Shown: positions 1 to 6,520, numbered from the stretch's first letter. The stretch: 9,102 bases of DNA from Acutalibacter sp. (GCA_022801475.1 JAAWSH010000051.1:1-9102), one strand, 5' to 3'. Notes: generated from the letters alone by a model not told the origin. A program made the numbers and translations.

Positions 1-117
1 CTCTATCTGTACTATGGTCCGGACAATGCCTATATGGTGGACCAGTACGGGTTTGTGCTGGGCGAGTTTGAGGACTTCCTGAAATTTATTGAGGAAAAGA
101 CCCGGCGGGAGAAATGA
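1..117 (+). CDS. C-terminal end of an unidentified protein (5' end outside the window)
   Basis: Frame 1 is open from the first base to a TGA at 115-117 and gives 38 residues, including YYGPDNAYMVDQYGFVLGEF and a charged tail ending EEKTRREK. The aromatic and acidic composition and the absence of early stops look like a genuine protein C-terminus. I do not recognise the family and assign no function. It ends only about 27 bases before the recognisable part of the broken adenine methyltransferase, so a deletion or insertion junction probably lies at about 118-143. Being so short, it could also be a chance open frame. Confidence 0.5.
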   Translation, partial: LYLYYGPDNAYMVDQYGFVLGEFEDFLKFIEEKTRREK

Positions 118-143
118 AACAAAGGCCGGCAGCAGAGGAAAAG

Positions 144-586
144 TGCCGCCTGTATCTTTGGGCGCCCTGCTGCCGGAAGGGCTGGAGGTGATGAAAGCCT
201 GGGGGTTCTCATACAAAACCAATATGATTTGGGAAAAGGTGCGTAAGGATGGTATGCCAGACGGACGGGGCGTGGGATTCTATTTTCGAAATGTTACCGA
301 GATATTGCTGTTTGGAGTTAGAGGAAACAAAAACCGGACAAAGGACCCGGGACGTTCGCAGGTAAACCTGGTACGCGCTATGAAGCGGGAGCATTCTCGA
401 AAGCCGGACGAATTTATTGAACTTATTGAAAAATGCTCAGAGGGACCTTATTTAGAGCTGTTTGCCAGAGGGAGCAGAGATGGCTGGGATATGTGGGGGA
501 ATCAGGCTACAGAGTACTACGAGCCAGATTGGAATACCTACACCAATCATACGGTTGCCCCAAAAAGGCCTTCTCAAAAGGCATAG
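144..586 (+). pseudogene. MT-A70 family DNA adenine-N6 methyltransferase, 5'-truncated and frameshifted remnant
   Basis: From about position 167 the frame encodes the C-terminal half of a bacterial or phage MT-A70 methyltransferase: LLPEGLEVMKAWGFSYKTN, then VTEILLFGVRG, PGRSQVN, KREHSRKPDEF, GPYLELFARGSRDGWDMWGN. The family's catalytic DPPW motif and the whole N-terminal SAM-binding part are absent. Immediately upstream, in a different frame (144-167), the bases read CRLYLWAP. This is the segment that normally precedes LLPEGLEVM in the family (often LxLWAPxxLLPEG), so a small deletion, most simply 7 bp, has shifted the frame. An ATG at 89 gives a longer open frame, but its first 25 residues do not resemble the family. 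MT-A70 enzymes are commonly carried by prophages, so this may be a relic of one. Loss of the catalytic motif makes activity very unlikely. Confidence 0.8.
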
Positions 587-608
587 AACCTATGAAAGGA
601 TGATAAAA

Positions 609-1319
609 ATGCAGGGACCCATCGGAATCATTGGCGCAATGGAGGTAGAGGTGCGGGCGCTGATTGACGAATTAGAGGACGTACGCCAGGAGGAAATTGC
701 CCGGATGTGCTTTTACCGGGGAAAGCTTAGCGGCGTAGACTGTGTGGTGGTGCAGTGCGGCGTGGGCAAGGTGAACGCGGCCCTGTGCGCCCAAACCCTT
801 ATTTTGAAGTATGCTCCCCGCCTGGTCATTAATGTAGGAGTGGCCGGCGGCGTGGGGGTTGGCATCGGCGACCTGGTGGTGGCCAGCGACTGTGTGCAGC
901 ATGACTTCGACAGTACCGCTATGGGCGACCCCTTGGGCACGCTATTCATCCGCAGGCAGGGGGGCGGGGATGAGGAGATTATCCATATCCCCAGCGACAG
1001 CCACGCGGCCCAGGTGCTGCTGGCCGAGGCGGCCAGCATTTACGGCGGGGCCCACAGCGGCGTGGTGGCCACAGGCGACGTCTTTGTGGCAGATCCTAAG
1101 AAAAACCGCTGGCTGAACGAGACCTTTGGGGCAAAAGCGGTGGAAATGGAGGGGGGCAGCATTGCCCAGGTGTGCTATATGAACCAGGTACCCTATGCGG
1201 TTCTGCGGGCTATCTCGGACAACGCCAACGATGAATCCCCTACAGACTTCCCCACCTTTACCAAAGCCTGCTCGGAAAAGACCACCCAGCTCCTAAAACA
1301 GGCTTTGCCGAAGCTTTAA
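609..1319 (+). CDS. mtnN: 5'-methylthioadenosine/S-adenosylhomocysteine nucleosidase
   Basis: Cytosolic enzyme that cleaves the N-glycosidic bond of methylthioadenosine and S-adenosylhomocysteine, giving adenine plus methylthioribose or S-ribosylhomocysteine; it serves the activated methyl cycle. The 236-residue product matches the usual length of about 230. It opens with IGIIGAMEVEV (Glu12, the catalytic-site glutamate of the family), has the glycine-rich VINVGVAGGVGVGIGDLV at 73-90 and TGDVFV at 155-160. VEMEGGS supplies the ribose-binding Met180-Glu181, and AISDNAN supplies the catalytic acid Asp204. Start choice: AGGA at 597-600 lies 8 bases before ATG 609, whereas the in-frame ATG at 600 overlaps that site. 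An upstream open frame from 462 only overlaps the methyltransferase remnant. SAH is the by-product of methyltransferases, but the neighbouring methyltransferase genes are broken, so adjacency is probably coincidental. Confidence 0.95.
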   Translation: MQGPIGIIGAMEVEVRALIDELEDVRQEEIARMCFYRGKLSGVDCVVVQCGVGKVNAALCAQTLILKYAPRLVINVGVAGGVGVGIGDLVVASDCVQHDFDSTAMGDPLGTLFIRRQGGGDEEIIHIPSDSHAAQVLLAEAASIYGGAHSGVVATGDVFVADPKKNRWLNETFGAKAVEMEGGSIAQVCYMNQVPYAVLRAISDNANDESPTDFPTFTKACSEKTTQLLKQALPKL

Positions 1320-1525
1320 GGTCATGGGGCATTAACAGTGTCTGCCAGTCCGGCCGGCTTGGGGCGGTAGCCTCACACTCCATTGTCTTTTGAAAAAGGT
1401 GGACAAAAACTTGATTCTGAAGCGTTTCGGGATTTTTCCCAGCTGGCTTCTGCCACAAAGCGTGGGGCTGGGCAGGGCTAAAACCCCTTTAGGCGGCTGA
1501 AAGCTGGGCGCACCTGGGCATAGCT
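1320..1525. other. Intergenic region with a degenerate repeat relic
   Basis: No convincing ORF occurs in the gap after mtnN. At about 1388-1413 it holds a decayed palindrome, TTTTGAAAAAGGTGG, followed by ACAAAAACTT. The GGTGGACAAAA core recurs in opposite orientation near 5401-5415 in another gene-free stretch, so it is probably an old dispersed intergenic repeat. No obvious terminator with a T-run is visible. Confidence 0.35.
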
Positions 1526-1537
1526 AGGAGGAAAACC

Positions 1538-2037
1538 ATGGGAAGAAGCAGGCAGGTATCCTGCCATGGGGATGAGCGGCGCTTCGCTGTGCTGGCGGAG
1601 TTCATCTCCGACTATTTTGGCAAGTCCATTCAGTACATCGCGGATATTGCCGGCGGTCAGGGAATGCTGTCCCGGCTGCTGACGAAAAAGTATAACTACA
1701 CGGCAGAGGTGGTGGACCCCCGGCACTATACCCTAAAAGGAGTGAACCACCGGGAGGCCCTATACACGCCGGATATGGCCGCTTACTATGACCTTGTGGT
1801 AGGCCTGCACCCCGACGCGGCCACCCGGCCCGTGGCCGAGAGTGCCTTGACCCGCCCGGTGGTTATTGTTCCCTGCTGCAATTACTGGGACAAAAGCCGC
1901 AAGCTGAATTCCATCGCCATAGCCGATGAGATCGGCAAGTATTATACCGAAAACAGCAAAGCTATGAACGGTTCCAGCTGGACTTCAGCTATCCCAATAT
2001 ATGCCTGGTCTCGCGTCCGCCTAAAAAAGATTGGTAA
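1538..2037 (+). pseudogene. Class I SAM-dependent methyltransferase-like protein, frameshifted near the C-terminus
   Basis: A strong AGGAGG (1526-1531) lies 6 bases before the ATG. Residues 32-62 carry a methyltransferase motif I, IADIAGGQGMLSRLL, followed by EVVDPR with the acidic residue expected at the end of strand 2. YYDLVVGLHPDAATRPV and VVIVPCCNYWDKS resemble the motif IV region of the Methyltransf_32/TRM13-like branch; this sub-family placement is tentative. The 1538 frame stays open to 2317, but after Lys141 its residues look random and run into repeat DNA. In the -1 frame from 1960 the sequence continues sensibly as SYERFQLDFSYPNICLVSRP and stops at TAA 2035-2037. One missing base, most simply an A in the A-run at 1958-1960, therefore explains the break. 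The repaired protein would have 166 residues. It is either a recent pseudogene or a sequencing error; I see no slippery heptamer for programmed frameshifting. Confidence 0.75.
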
Positions 2038-2044
2038 AGTCCAG

Positions 2045-2203
2045 GGCTTGTTTGAAAATAGAGGAAATGACGGATTTTTACCCAGAAGCGGCCAGCTTCA
2101 AGGAAAAAACCGCAAGGAATACTTGCGTATTACGAGGATTTTCGACGCGGAAGAGGACCGCCTCTGGGTAAAAAGACGGTGTTTTCGATTTTTCAAACAA
2201 GCC
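2045..2203. repeat. 159-bp long inverted repeat, MITE-like hairpin element
   Basis: GGCTTGTTTGAAAA at 2045-2058 is exactly complementary to 2190-2203. Further in, TTTTTACCCAGA at 2075-2086 is exactly complementary to 2163-2174, and GCGG 2088-2091 pairs with 2158-2161. The centre holds a separate perfect hairpin, CGCAAG-GAATA-CTTGCG (about 2111-2127). The arms are therefore roughly 47 bases each, with short mismatched patches. The element starts 8 bases after the methyltransferase stop codon and has no coding capacity, which suits a miniature inverted-repeat or REP-like element. The lack of a T-run argues against a simple terminator. I see no second copy in this window. Confidence 0.75.
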
Positions 2204-2204
2204 T

Positions 2205-2306
2205 TAGAGTCTGCTTTAAAACTACAAAATACTGTCTGTTTTGGCCAGAAAAGGAGCATTCGGTGTCAAAAATCCAGCATTTCTCCGGGTTTCAAACAGA
2301 CTCTAG
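2205..2306. repeat. 100-bp hairpin repeat, copy 1
   Basis: The left end TAGAGTCTGCTTTAAAAC (2205-2222) is complementary to the right end GTTTCAAACAGACTCTA (2289-2305) apart from one bulge and one mismatch. The same element, roughly 70-75% identical by eye over about 100 bases, recurs at 8427-8526. It includes the shared inner string TTTTGxCCAG and the AATCCxGCATTTCTC segment near the right arm. This copy begins 2 bases after the 159-bp inverted repeat ends, so the two elements are adjacent or nested. Confidence 0.7.
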
Positions 2307-2321
2307 AGGCGATATAAACGG

Positions 2322-2462
2322 ATGCTCCATTTTGATGGCTGGGCCTGGGTAAAGCCGAAGACTCCGCAGGCCGCTAATGAGAAGGAGTACAAGGAGGATT
2401 TGTCCTCCTTCAGGACGCAGGATAAAGCCCTTGGGAAGGAGAATGGATATGAAGATTTATGA
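2322..2462 (+). CDS. Possible 46-residue protein or gene remnant overlapping the cyclase start
   Basis: ATG 2322 opens a frame of 46 codons ending TGA 2460-2462. The product is hydrophilic and rich in Lys and Glu: MLHFDGWAWVKPKTPQAANE, then KEYKEDLSSFRTQDKALGKE, then NGYEDL. Its codon choice looks like that of real neighbouring genes. The frame is closed upstream by a TAG at 2304-2306, inside the hairpin repeat. It could thus be an intact small gene or the 3' end of a longer gene cut off when the repeat arrived. No good ribosome binding site is visible; the closest is AGAGG at about 2305-2309, some 12 bases away. It overlaps the first codons of the cyclase and contains that gene's ribosome binding site. 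A hairpin AAGGAGGA-TTTG-TCCTCCTT (2391-2410) lies within it. Family unknown. Confidence 0.35.
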   Translation: MLHFDGWAWVKPKTPQAANEKEYKEDLSSFRTQDKALGKENGYEDL

Positions 2463-3027
2463 TATTTCAAAAGAGTTGTTCTCAGCCAGCGTGTACCCCG
2501 GCGACCCTGTGCCGGAGAAGCGGCCTTTCTGCACCTGGGAGCAGTGCGGCTGCAACGTGACTGTGCTGACCTTGGGAAGCCACAACGGCACCCATATGGA
2601 TGCGCCCCGGCATTTTATAAAAGATGGCCGGACCATGGACCAGCTGGAGCTAGAAAAATGCGTGGGTCCCTGCCGGGTAGTCCGGGCCCAGGGTGGGCTG
2701 AATGGCTTGTGGGTGGAAGAGGCCTTGGCAGGGGGCGTAAAGCGGCTGCTAATTGCTGGAGAGATCCAGCTGACCCTGGAGGCTGCGGAAAAGATGACAG
2801 GCCTGGGACTGGAATTTCTGGGGGTAGAGAGCATGAGCGTGGGCCCGGTGGGCGGCGATACGGGGCCCATCCACCGGGAACTGCTGAGCCATGAAGTGGT
2901 GCTTTTAGAGGCCTGCGTCCTGGACCAGGTGCCAGAGGGAAGATATTTTTTGGTGTGCCAGCCCCTAAAAATGGCTGGCCTGGACGGTTCGCCGGCACGA
3001 CCCCTGCTGCTGGAGGATATAAAATAG
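2449..3027 (+). CDS. Cyclase family metal-dependent hydrolase (kynurenine formamidase-like)
   Basis: A 192-residue member of the cyclase family (PF04199), which includes bacterial arylformamidase KynB and other amide or lactone hydrolases. The metal-binding signature is intact: GSHNGTHMDAPRHF at residues 43-56 supplies His45, His49, Asp51 and His55. The second half carries GDTGPIHRELL (His142) and a glutamate in VLLEACVL (Glu154). The family-typical GLDGSPARPLLL closes the protein at 177-188. No signal peptide is seen, so it should be cytosolic. AGGAG at 2437-2441 is 7 bases from ATG 2449 and only 1 from the in-frame ATG 2443, so I chose 2449. It is followed after 9 bases by the GNAT-like gene, indicating co-transcription. 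No tryptophan-degradation genes are nearby, so the true substrate is not established and I give no kyn symbol. Confidence 0.88.
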   Translation: MKIYDISKELFSASVYPGDPVPEKRPFCTWEQCGCNVTVLTLGSHNGTHMDAPRHFIKDGRTMDQLELEKCVGPCRVVRAQGGLNGLWVEEALAGGVKRLLIAGEIQLTLEAAEKMTGLGLEFLGVESMSVGPVGGDTGPIHRELLSHEVVLLEACVLDQVPEGRYFLVCQPLKMAGLDGSPARPLLLEDIK

Positions 3028-3036
3028 GAGGAAGCC

Positions 3037-3744
3037 ATGAGAGAGCTTGAACAGCGGGCATACTGCTATTTAGGTAGGAATCCCGTTCTTTACATGGATA
3101 TGATCGAGGCCCTGCGCCGGGGAACCGGCAGCGTGTACGCAGTGCGGGAGGACGGGGCAGTGATTTATGAGCGGAACAGCCAGGCCTATTTTTTGGCGGC
3201 GGAAAGCGGCCAAAGCTGCGCGGCCCTTTGCCTGGGCCTGAAAAAACCCCGTCAGCTGGTGGTTCACGACATGGACAGCGCCCAGGCGCTAAAAGAGATG
3301 TACAACTATGAGAGCATGATGGAGTGCCTGGCCGCCGCCTACCTGGCCCCAGACCCGCCGCCGGTGCGGGGCGGCTTTCAGTTGCATACCCTGGAGGGGC
3401 GTGAGGCGGAGATGGCCCTGGAGCTTTTTGGCGAAGAGGTAGGCAGCGAGGACCTGGAGCTTCGGCTGGAGGCTGGGGCTGTGCTGGGTGCCTTTACCGC
3501 CAACGAACTGGCCGGGGTGGTAGGCCTGTACCCAGAAGGGGGCATTGGGCTGCTGGCCAGCAGGCCGGAACAGAAAGAGAAGGGCGCTCAGCGGGCGCTG
3601 CTGGCTGGGGTGACCAGCTGGTGTTTACAGCAGTGCCTAGCCCCCTATGCCCATGTGCCCAGCTGGGAGGAGAGCATGATCGCGGACATGACCAGGCTGG
3701 GCTATAGCTTTTCGGAACGGGCCCTGTACTGGCTGGCGGACTGA
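3037..3744 (+). CDS. GNAT/FR47-like acetyltransferase-fold protein
   Basis: A 235-residue soluble protein with AGGAGG (3027-3032) 4 bases before the ATG; that site overlaps the stop of the preceding cyclase gene. The C-terminal third has the layout of a GNAT acetyltransferase. LAGVVGLYPEGGIGLLASRP (about 169-188) looks like the beta-4/beta-5 region, KEKGAQRALLAGVTSW (about 191-206) corresponds to the acetyl-CoA loop and helix, and MIADMTRLGYSFSERALYWL (about 214-233) is the usual closing 'LGF' strand. The N-terminal half, beginning YCYLGRNPVLYMDMIEALRR, contains VYAVREDGAVIYER and resembles the degenerate first half of two-domain GNAT proteins. The acetyl-CoA loop is not a clean Q/RxxGxG/A, so activity is uncertain. 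The substrate is unknown; pairing with the cyclase suggests a shared small-molecule role, which is inference. Confidence 0.7.
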   Translation: MRELEQRAYCYLGRNPVLYMDMIEALRRGTGSVYAVREDGAVIYERNSQAYFLAAESGQSCAALCLGLKKPRQLVVHDMDSAQALKEMYNYESMMECLAAAYLAPDPPPVRGGFQLHTLEGREAEMALELFGEEVGSEDLELRLEAGAVLGAFTANELAGVVGLYPEGGIGLLASRPEQKEKGAQRALLAGVTSWCLQQCLAPYAHVPSWEESMIADMTRLGYSFSERALYWLAD

Positions 3745-3796
3745 TGGGGCGCTGCCCGCTCCAAGAAACGTCAAGATCTTTTACTCCGTGTTTTGA

Positions 3797-3842
3797 TTCC
3801 CACCAGTTACCCTCTGCCCCGAAGCGATAAGACGGGTGGGAA
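3797..3842. repeat. 8-bp inverted repeat in the leader of the HD-domain gene
   Basis: TTCCCACC (3797-3804) is exactly complementary to GGTGGGAA (3835-3842), with a loop of about 30 bases. It lies in the gap of 213 bases between the GNAT-like gene and the HD gene, where I see no convincing ORF or clear promoter. It is not followed by a T-run, so it is not an obvious terminator and may be coincidental. Confidence 0.25.
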
Positions 3843-3957
3843 AGGAAACCATTCAAGAATACAGGGCTTCTGGGCGGTCTGTGGGAGGGAGGCTAGAAGG
3901 ACTGCCGTTCTGACGAGGCGAAAGCCATTGATAAACAAAAAAGAAAGGAAGATGCTT

Positions 3958-4521
3958 ATGCGCCAGAAAGCGCTGGCTCTTTTGTGGGAATATAACGAAA
4001 ACGAGGCCCTGGTCCGCCATGGGATGCAGGTAGAGGCCATTATGCGCCATTACGCCCGGGCCGCCGGAGAGGAGAACGCCCCCGAGGGCCAGGAATATTG
4101 GGGCTGCGTGGGCCTTCTGCATGACGTGGATTATGAGAAGTATCCAGAGAAACACTGCAAGAAGGCTGTGGAGATCCTGCAAAAAGCTGGGTATGATGAG
4201 GCTTTCATCCACGCGGTGGTCAGCCACGGCTATGGCCTGGTTAGCGATGTGGAGCCACAGCTCTATATGGAAAAAGTGCTGTATACCGTTGACGAGCTCA
4301 GCGGGCTTATCAATGCCACGGCCATTATGCGGCCCTCCAAGTCTGTGGTGGACCTGGAAGTGAAGAGCGTGAAAAAGAAGTTCAAAGATAAAAAGTTCGC
4401 TGCTGGGGTAGATAGACAGCTGATCCTGGACGGCTGCGCCCGCCTGGGGGTAGAACTGGACCAGGTTATTGAAGAGTGCATCCAGGGGATGCGGGAAAAT
4501 CATGAGGAAATCGGCCTATAA
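3958..4521 (+). CDS. HD-domain phosphohydrolase family protein
   Basis: A 187-residue cytosolic protein of the HD superfamily, metal-dependent phosphohydrolases usually acting on nucleotides or cyclic nucleotides. Metal ligands visible in order are His21 (LVRHGMQVEAIM), the His55-Asp56 doublet in VGLLHDVDYEKYPEKH, a His in VVSHGYG (His90), and Asp112 in YTVDELSGLI. That order is the expected H...HD...D. TAIMRPSKSVVDLEVKSVKK and KKFAAGVDR form the conserved tail common to clostridial short HD/HDIG proteins. Start choice: AAAGGA at 3944-3949 gives 8 bases to ATG 3958 but only 2 to the in-frame ATG 3952; the open frame extends further up to 3793 without family resemblance. It is followed after 9 bases by the NYN-LOTUS gene, so the two are probably co-transcribed. 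The substrate is unknown. Confidence 0.85.
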   Translation: MRQKALALLWEYNENEALVRHGMQVEAIMRHYARAAGEENAPEGQEYWGCVGLLHDVDYEKYPEKHCKKAVEILQKAGYDEAFIHAVVSHGYGLVSDVEPQLYMEKVLYTVDELSGLINATAIMRPSKSVVDLEVKSVKKKFKDKKFAAGVDRQLILDGCARLGVELDQVIEECIQGMRENHEEIGL

Positions 4522-4530
4522 AGGGGGAGT

Positions 4531-5358
4531 ATGATGGCTAGCGATAGCCGCTTTGCTGTTTTGATCGACGCGGACAACGTGTCGGTGCGGTATATCAAGT
4601 TGATTTTAGATGAGATCTCTAAGGATGGGGTGGCTACTTATAAGCGCATTTATGGCGACTGGACCAACCCGGCCCTGATCTCTTGGAAAAGCGCCCTGCT
4701 GGATAATTCCGTGCTGCCGATACAGCAGTACAGCTATACCACAGGCAAGAACTCCACAGACTCGGCCATGATCATTGACGCGATGGACATCCTCTACTCT
4801 GGCCAGGTGGAGGGCTTTTGTCTGGTCTCTTCTGACAGCGACTTTACCCGGCTGGCCGCCCGCCTGCGGGAGAGCGGCATGACCGTGATTGGCATGGGTG
4901 AAAGTAAGACGCCCAATTCTTTCATTTCCGCCTGTAATAAGTTTAAATATTTAGACATCCTCTCTGCCGCGGACGACGAGGAGCCCGAAGAACCGGTTAG
5001 GACCGAGCCCCCAAAGAAGGCCTCGGCCCAGAAAAAGACCACCCGCAAGACTTCGGCCAAACCAACGAAAGCGAAAGATGAGGCCCAAAAGGACCAGGAG
5101 GACCGGGAGGAGCCAAAGACCAGCCTGCGTACCATCCGGCGGGCCCTGCGCAGTATTGTACGGGAAAATTCCGACGAGGACAACTGGATTTTTATTGGCA
5201 AGGTGGGGAACATCCTGGGCAAGCGCTACCCAGACTTTGACGTGCGAAACTTTGGCTTTTCCAAGCTGACGCCCTTTTTGGACTCGCTGGATATGTTTGA
5301 AATTAAGTCTCAGCGGAAAGAGGGGGGCTCGCCCCAGATGTACGTGAGGCTGAAGTGA
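4531..5358 (+). CDS. NYN-domain (LabA/DUF88) ribonuclease-like protein with C-terminal OST-HTH/LOTUS domain
   Basis: Residues 7-145 form a NYN (PIN-like) domain. FAVLIDADNVS supplies Asp13 and Asp15, NSTDSAMIIDAMD supplies Asp77, and FCLVSSDSDFTRLA supplies Asp102 and Asp104. These acidic residues build the metal-dependent RNase site in the family. Residues 150-195 are a low-complexity charged linker (PKKASAQKKTTRKTSAKPTK and following). Residues 198-274 (LRTIRRALRSIV, DNWIFIGKVGNILGKRYPDF, FGFSKLTPFLDSLDMFEI) are an OST-HTH/LOTUS RNA-binding domain. At 275 residues this is the normal size for the bacterial NYN-LOTUS class. The expected role is RNA binding and cleavage in the cytosol; targets are unknown. 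AAGGGGGAG precedes two adjacent ATG codons: 4531 is given, but 4534 is better spaced. It probably forms an operon with the HD gene. Confidence 0.88.
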   Translation: MMASDSRFAVLIDADNVSVRYIKLILDEISKDGVATYKRIYGDWTNPALISWKSALLDNSVLPIQQYSYTTGKNSTDSAMIIDAMDILYSGQVEGFCLVSSDSDFTRLAARLRESGMTVIGMGESKTPNSFISACNKFKYLDILSAADDEEPEEPVRTEPPKKASAQKKTTRKTSAKPTKAKDEAQKDQEDREEPKTSLRTIRRALRSIVRENSDEDNWIFIGKVGNILGKRYPDFDVRNFGFSKLTPFLDSLDMFEIKSQRKEGGSPQMYVRLK

Positions 5359-5580
5359 GCATAGGCCAAAAGTAAAAAGAGGATAGTAAACCAACCGAAA
5401 AAGTTTTGTCCACCCGCTCAAAGGATGTAGGGTGTGGGATCGCACTTGCCAAAAGATGTCGGCTCCGGAAAAGGGCCCGGTACGCGCCGTCAAAAACCCA
5501 GTGTGTTTCGGCAGAACCGAAACAGCGGCCTGCCACCAGAGCGATTCCCAGAAGGTTCTTATCAGGAAAAAATGATAGCA
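5359..5580. other. Intergenic region with repeat relic and small hairpin
   Basis: No convincing gene is present. AAGTTTTGTCCACCC (5402-5416) is close to the reverse complement of the relic near 1399-1413. A perfect 8-bp stem TGTTTCGG/CCGAAACA with a 5-base loop spans 5504-5524 and is not followed by T residues. ATGATA is repeated at about 5571 and 5583. I see no promoter. Confidence 0.35.
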
Positions 5581-5599
5581 AATGATAATGGGTAGAGAA

Positions 5600-5628
5600 A
5601 GAGCCCTCCCGTGCTTGGGAAGGCTCTT
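5600..5628. terminator. Bidirectional rho-independent terminator between convergent genes
   Basis: AGAGCCCTCCC (5600-5610) pairs with GGGAAGGCTCT (5617-5627) with one mismatch and a 6-base loop. On the minus strand the stem is followed by TTTCTCT, and on the plus strand by TATTGCTT. It sits between the NYN-LOTUS gene (plus) and the anti-sigma gene (minus), so it probably serves both. A second, weaker hairpin, GAACACGCTG with CAGCAGTGTTC, lies at 5664-5687. Confidence 0.65.
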
Positions 5629-5764
5629 ATTGCTTACCAGTGTGGTCCAAGCAGTGGAAGGAGGAACACGCTGCTCCAGCAGTGTTCTACAGGGCGGGAA
5701 AGCGGTGCTATCAGGCAGTGCAATGGTCCGTGGGCCCTTCTCACTGGCGTTTCCAGAGGCCAGG

Positions 5765-6520
5765 CTATTTCTCCCACAGCAAAATGGCGTTTTCCTGGAT
5801 GAACCGCTCCAGCTCTTCCGGCGACAGCCCCTCCATGCCGTTTACTGCTTCCGTGCCCTTCCACGTTCTTTCGGGCAGACGGCTGTACTCGGGCACAAAG
5901 TAGAACCGGGTGGTCTCTACCGACTCCTCCTCCGTGCCCGTTGGGAGATATGCGTAAAAGTTGTCGATAAGGGGGAGCTCAAAGTCAAATTTCAGGTCCA
6001 CGGCGGGATGCTTCTCCTCCTGAAAGTTCCGGATAAAGGCGTCCCATAGGGTAATGCGCACGAAGAAGAAGGTATAGGCCTCCCCTGTCCGGCCGGGCGC
6101 GGCGCAGGAGGTGGCCCCCAGCCCGGTGTAGGCGTAGTCCTGGTTCAGCACTACCTGAACACAGGGGCCGTCCTCCCCATCGATCAGCTGGGCGGTCACG
6201 GCGTCCTCTGGCACCGAAATGGTGGCCACGTTCAGCCACATGCCCACGCCCACCGCCAGGCCCGCCACCAGAAGGACCAGGGCGCAGACCCCCAGTACCC
6301 GGCGGTTGACCTTCTTTTTTACTTTTTTTAGGGAGTCGGCCAGGGGTTCCCGGGGCGGGGTGGAGGCCACCTGGTCCGCTTGCAGCAGCCCCTGGTGAAC
6401 AGCCTGGCAGCCCTCGCAGGCGGCCAGGTGTTCTTCTACCACAGTGGTAGAGGCAGGGGAACACACGCCGTCGTGGTAAAGGGGCAGTAGGTCGCGAATG
6501 AGCTCGCAGGGATAATTCAT
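5765..6520 (-). CDS. Zinc-finger (zf-HC2) transmembrane anti-sigma factor
   Basis: A 251-residue single-pass membrane protein. The N-terminus has the anti-sigma zinc-binding signature: Cys5 in MNYPCELIRDLLPLYHDGV, then HLAACEGC with His31, Cys35 and Cys38. This cytoplasmic zf-HC2 domain is expected to hold the partner sigma factor. A basic patch (KKVKKKVNRR, 65-74) precedes one membrane helix, about 75-96 (VLGVCALVLLVAGLAVGVGM). The remaining 150 residues would lie outside the cell and form an unfamiliar domain with aromatic-rich strands (GEAYTFFFVRITLWDAFIRN). That domain is presumably the sensor or site of signal-dependent proteolysis; this is inference. AGGAG (6528-6532) is 7 bases from the ATG. 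The gap from the sigma stop is 15 bases, the standard sigma/anti-sigma operon arrangement. Confidence 0.9.
   Translation of the reverse strand: MNYPCELIRDLLPLYHDGVCSPASTTVVEEHLAACEGCQAVHQGLLQADQVASTPPREPLADSLKKVKKKVNRRVLGVCALVLLVAGLAVGVGMWLNVATISVPEDAVTAQLIDGEDGPCVQVVLNQDYAYTGLGATSCAAPGRTGEAYTFFFVRITLWDAFIRNFQEEKHPAVDLKFDFELPLIDNFYAYLPTGTEEESVETTRFYFVPEYSRLPERTWKGTEAVNGMEGLSPEELERFIQENAILLWEK

Noticed and set aside
1952..1966. Programmed -1 frameshift in the methyltransferase-like gene
   Set aside because: The site lacks an X XXY YYZ heptamer; only three A residues are present, so an indel is simpler.
2038..2317. C-terminal 93 codons of the open frame starting at 1538
   Set aside because: This part runs through two hairpin repeats and has no protein-like pattern; the true end is in the -1 frame at 2037.
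2341..2445. Possible riboswitch or T-box upstream of the cyclase, suggested by the perfect hairpin at 2391-2410
   Set aside because: No conserved core of a known riboswitch or T-box could be found, and the segment also reads as a plausible short protein frame.
2457..3061. Long minus-strand open frames opposite the cyclase gene
   Set aside because: They are shadows of a GC-rich coding gene with clear family motifs on the plus strand; no ribosome binding site or family resemblance.
5582..6049. Plus-strand open frame opposite the anti-sigma gene
   Set aside because: The sequence is a shadow of the zinc-finger anti-sigma gene, and its first part covers the terminator hairpin.
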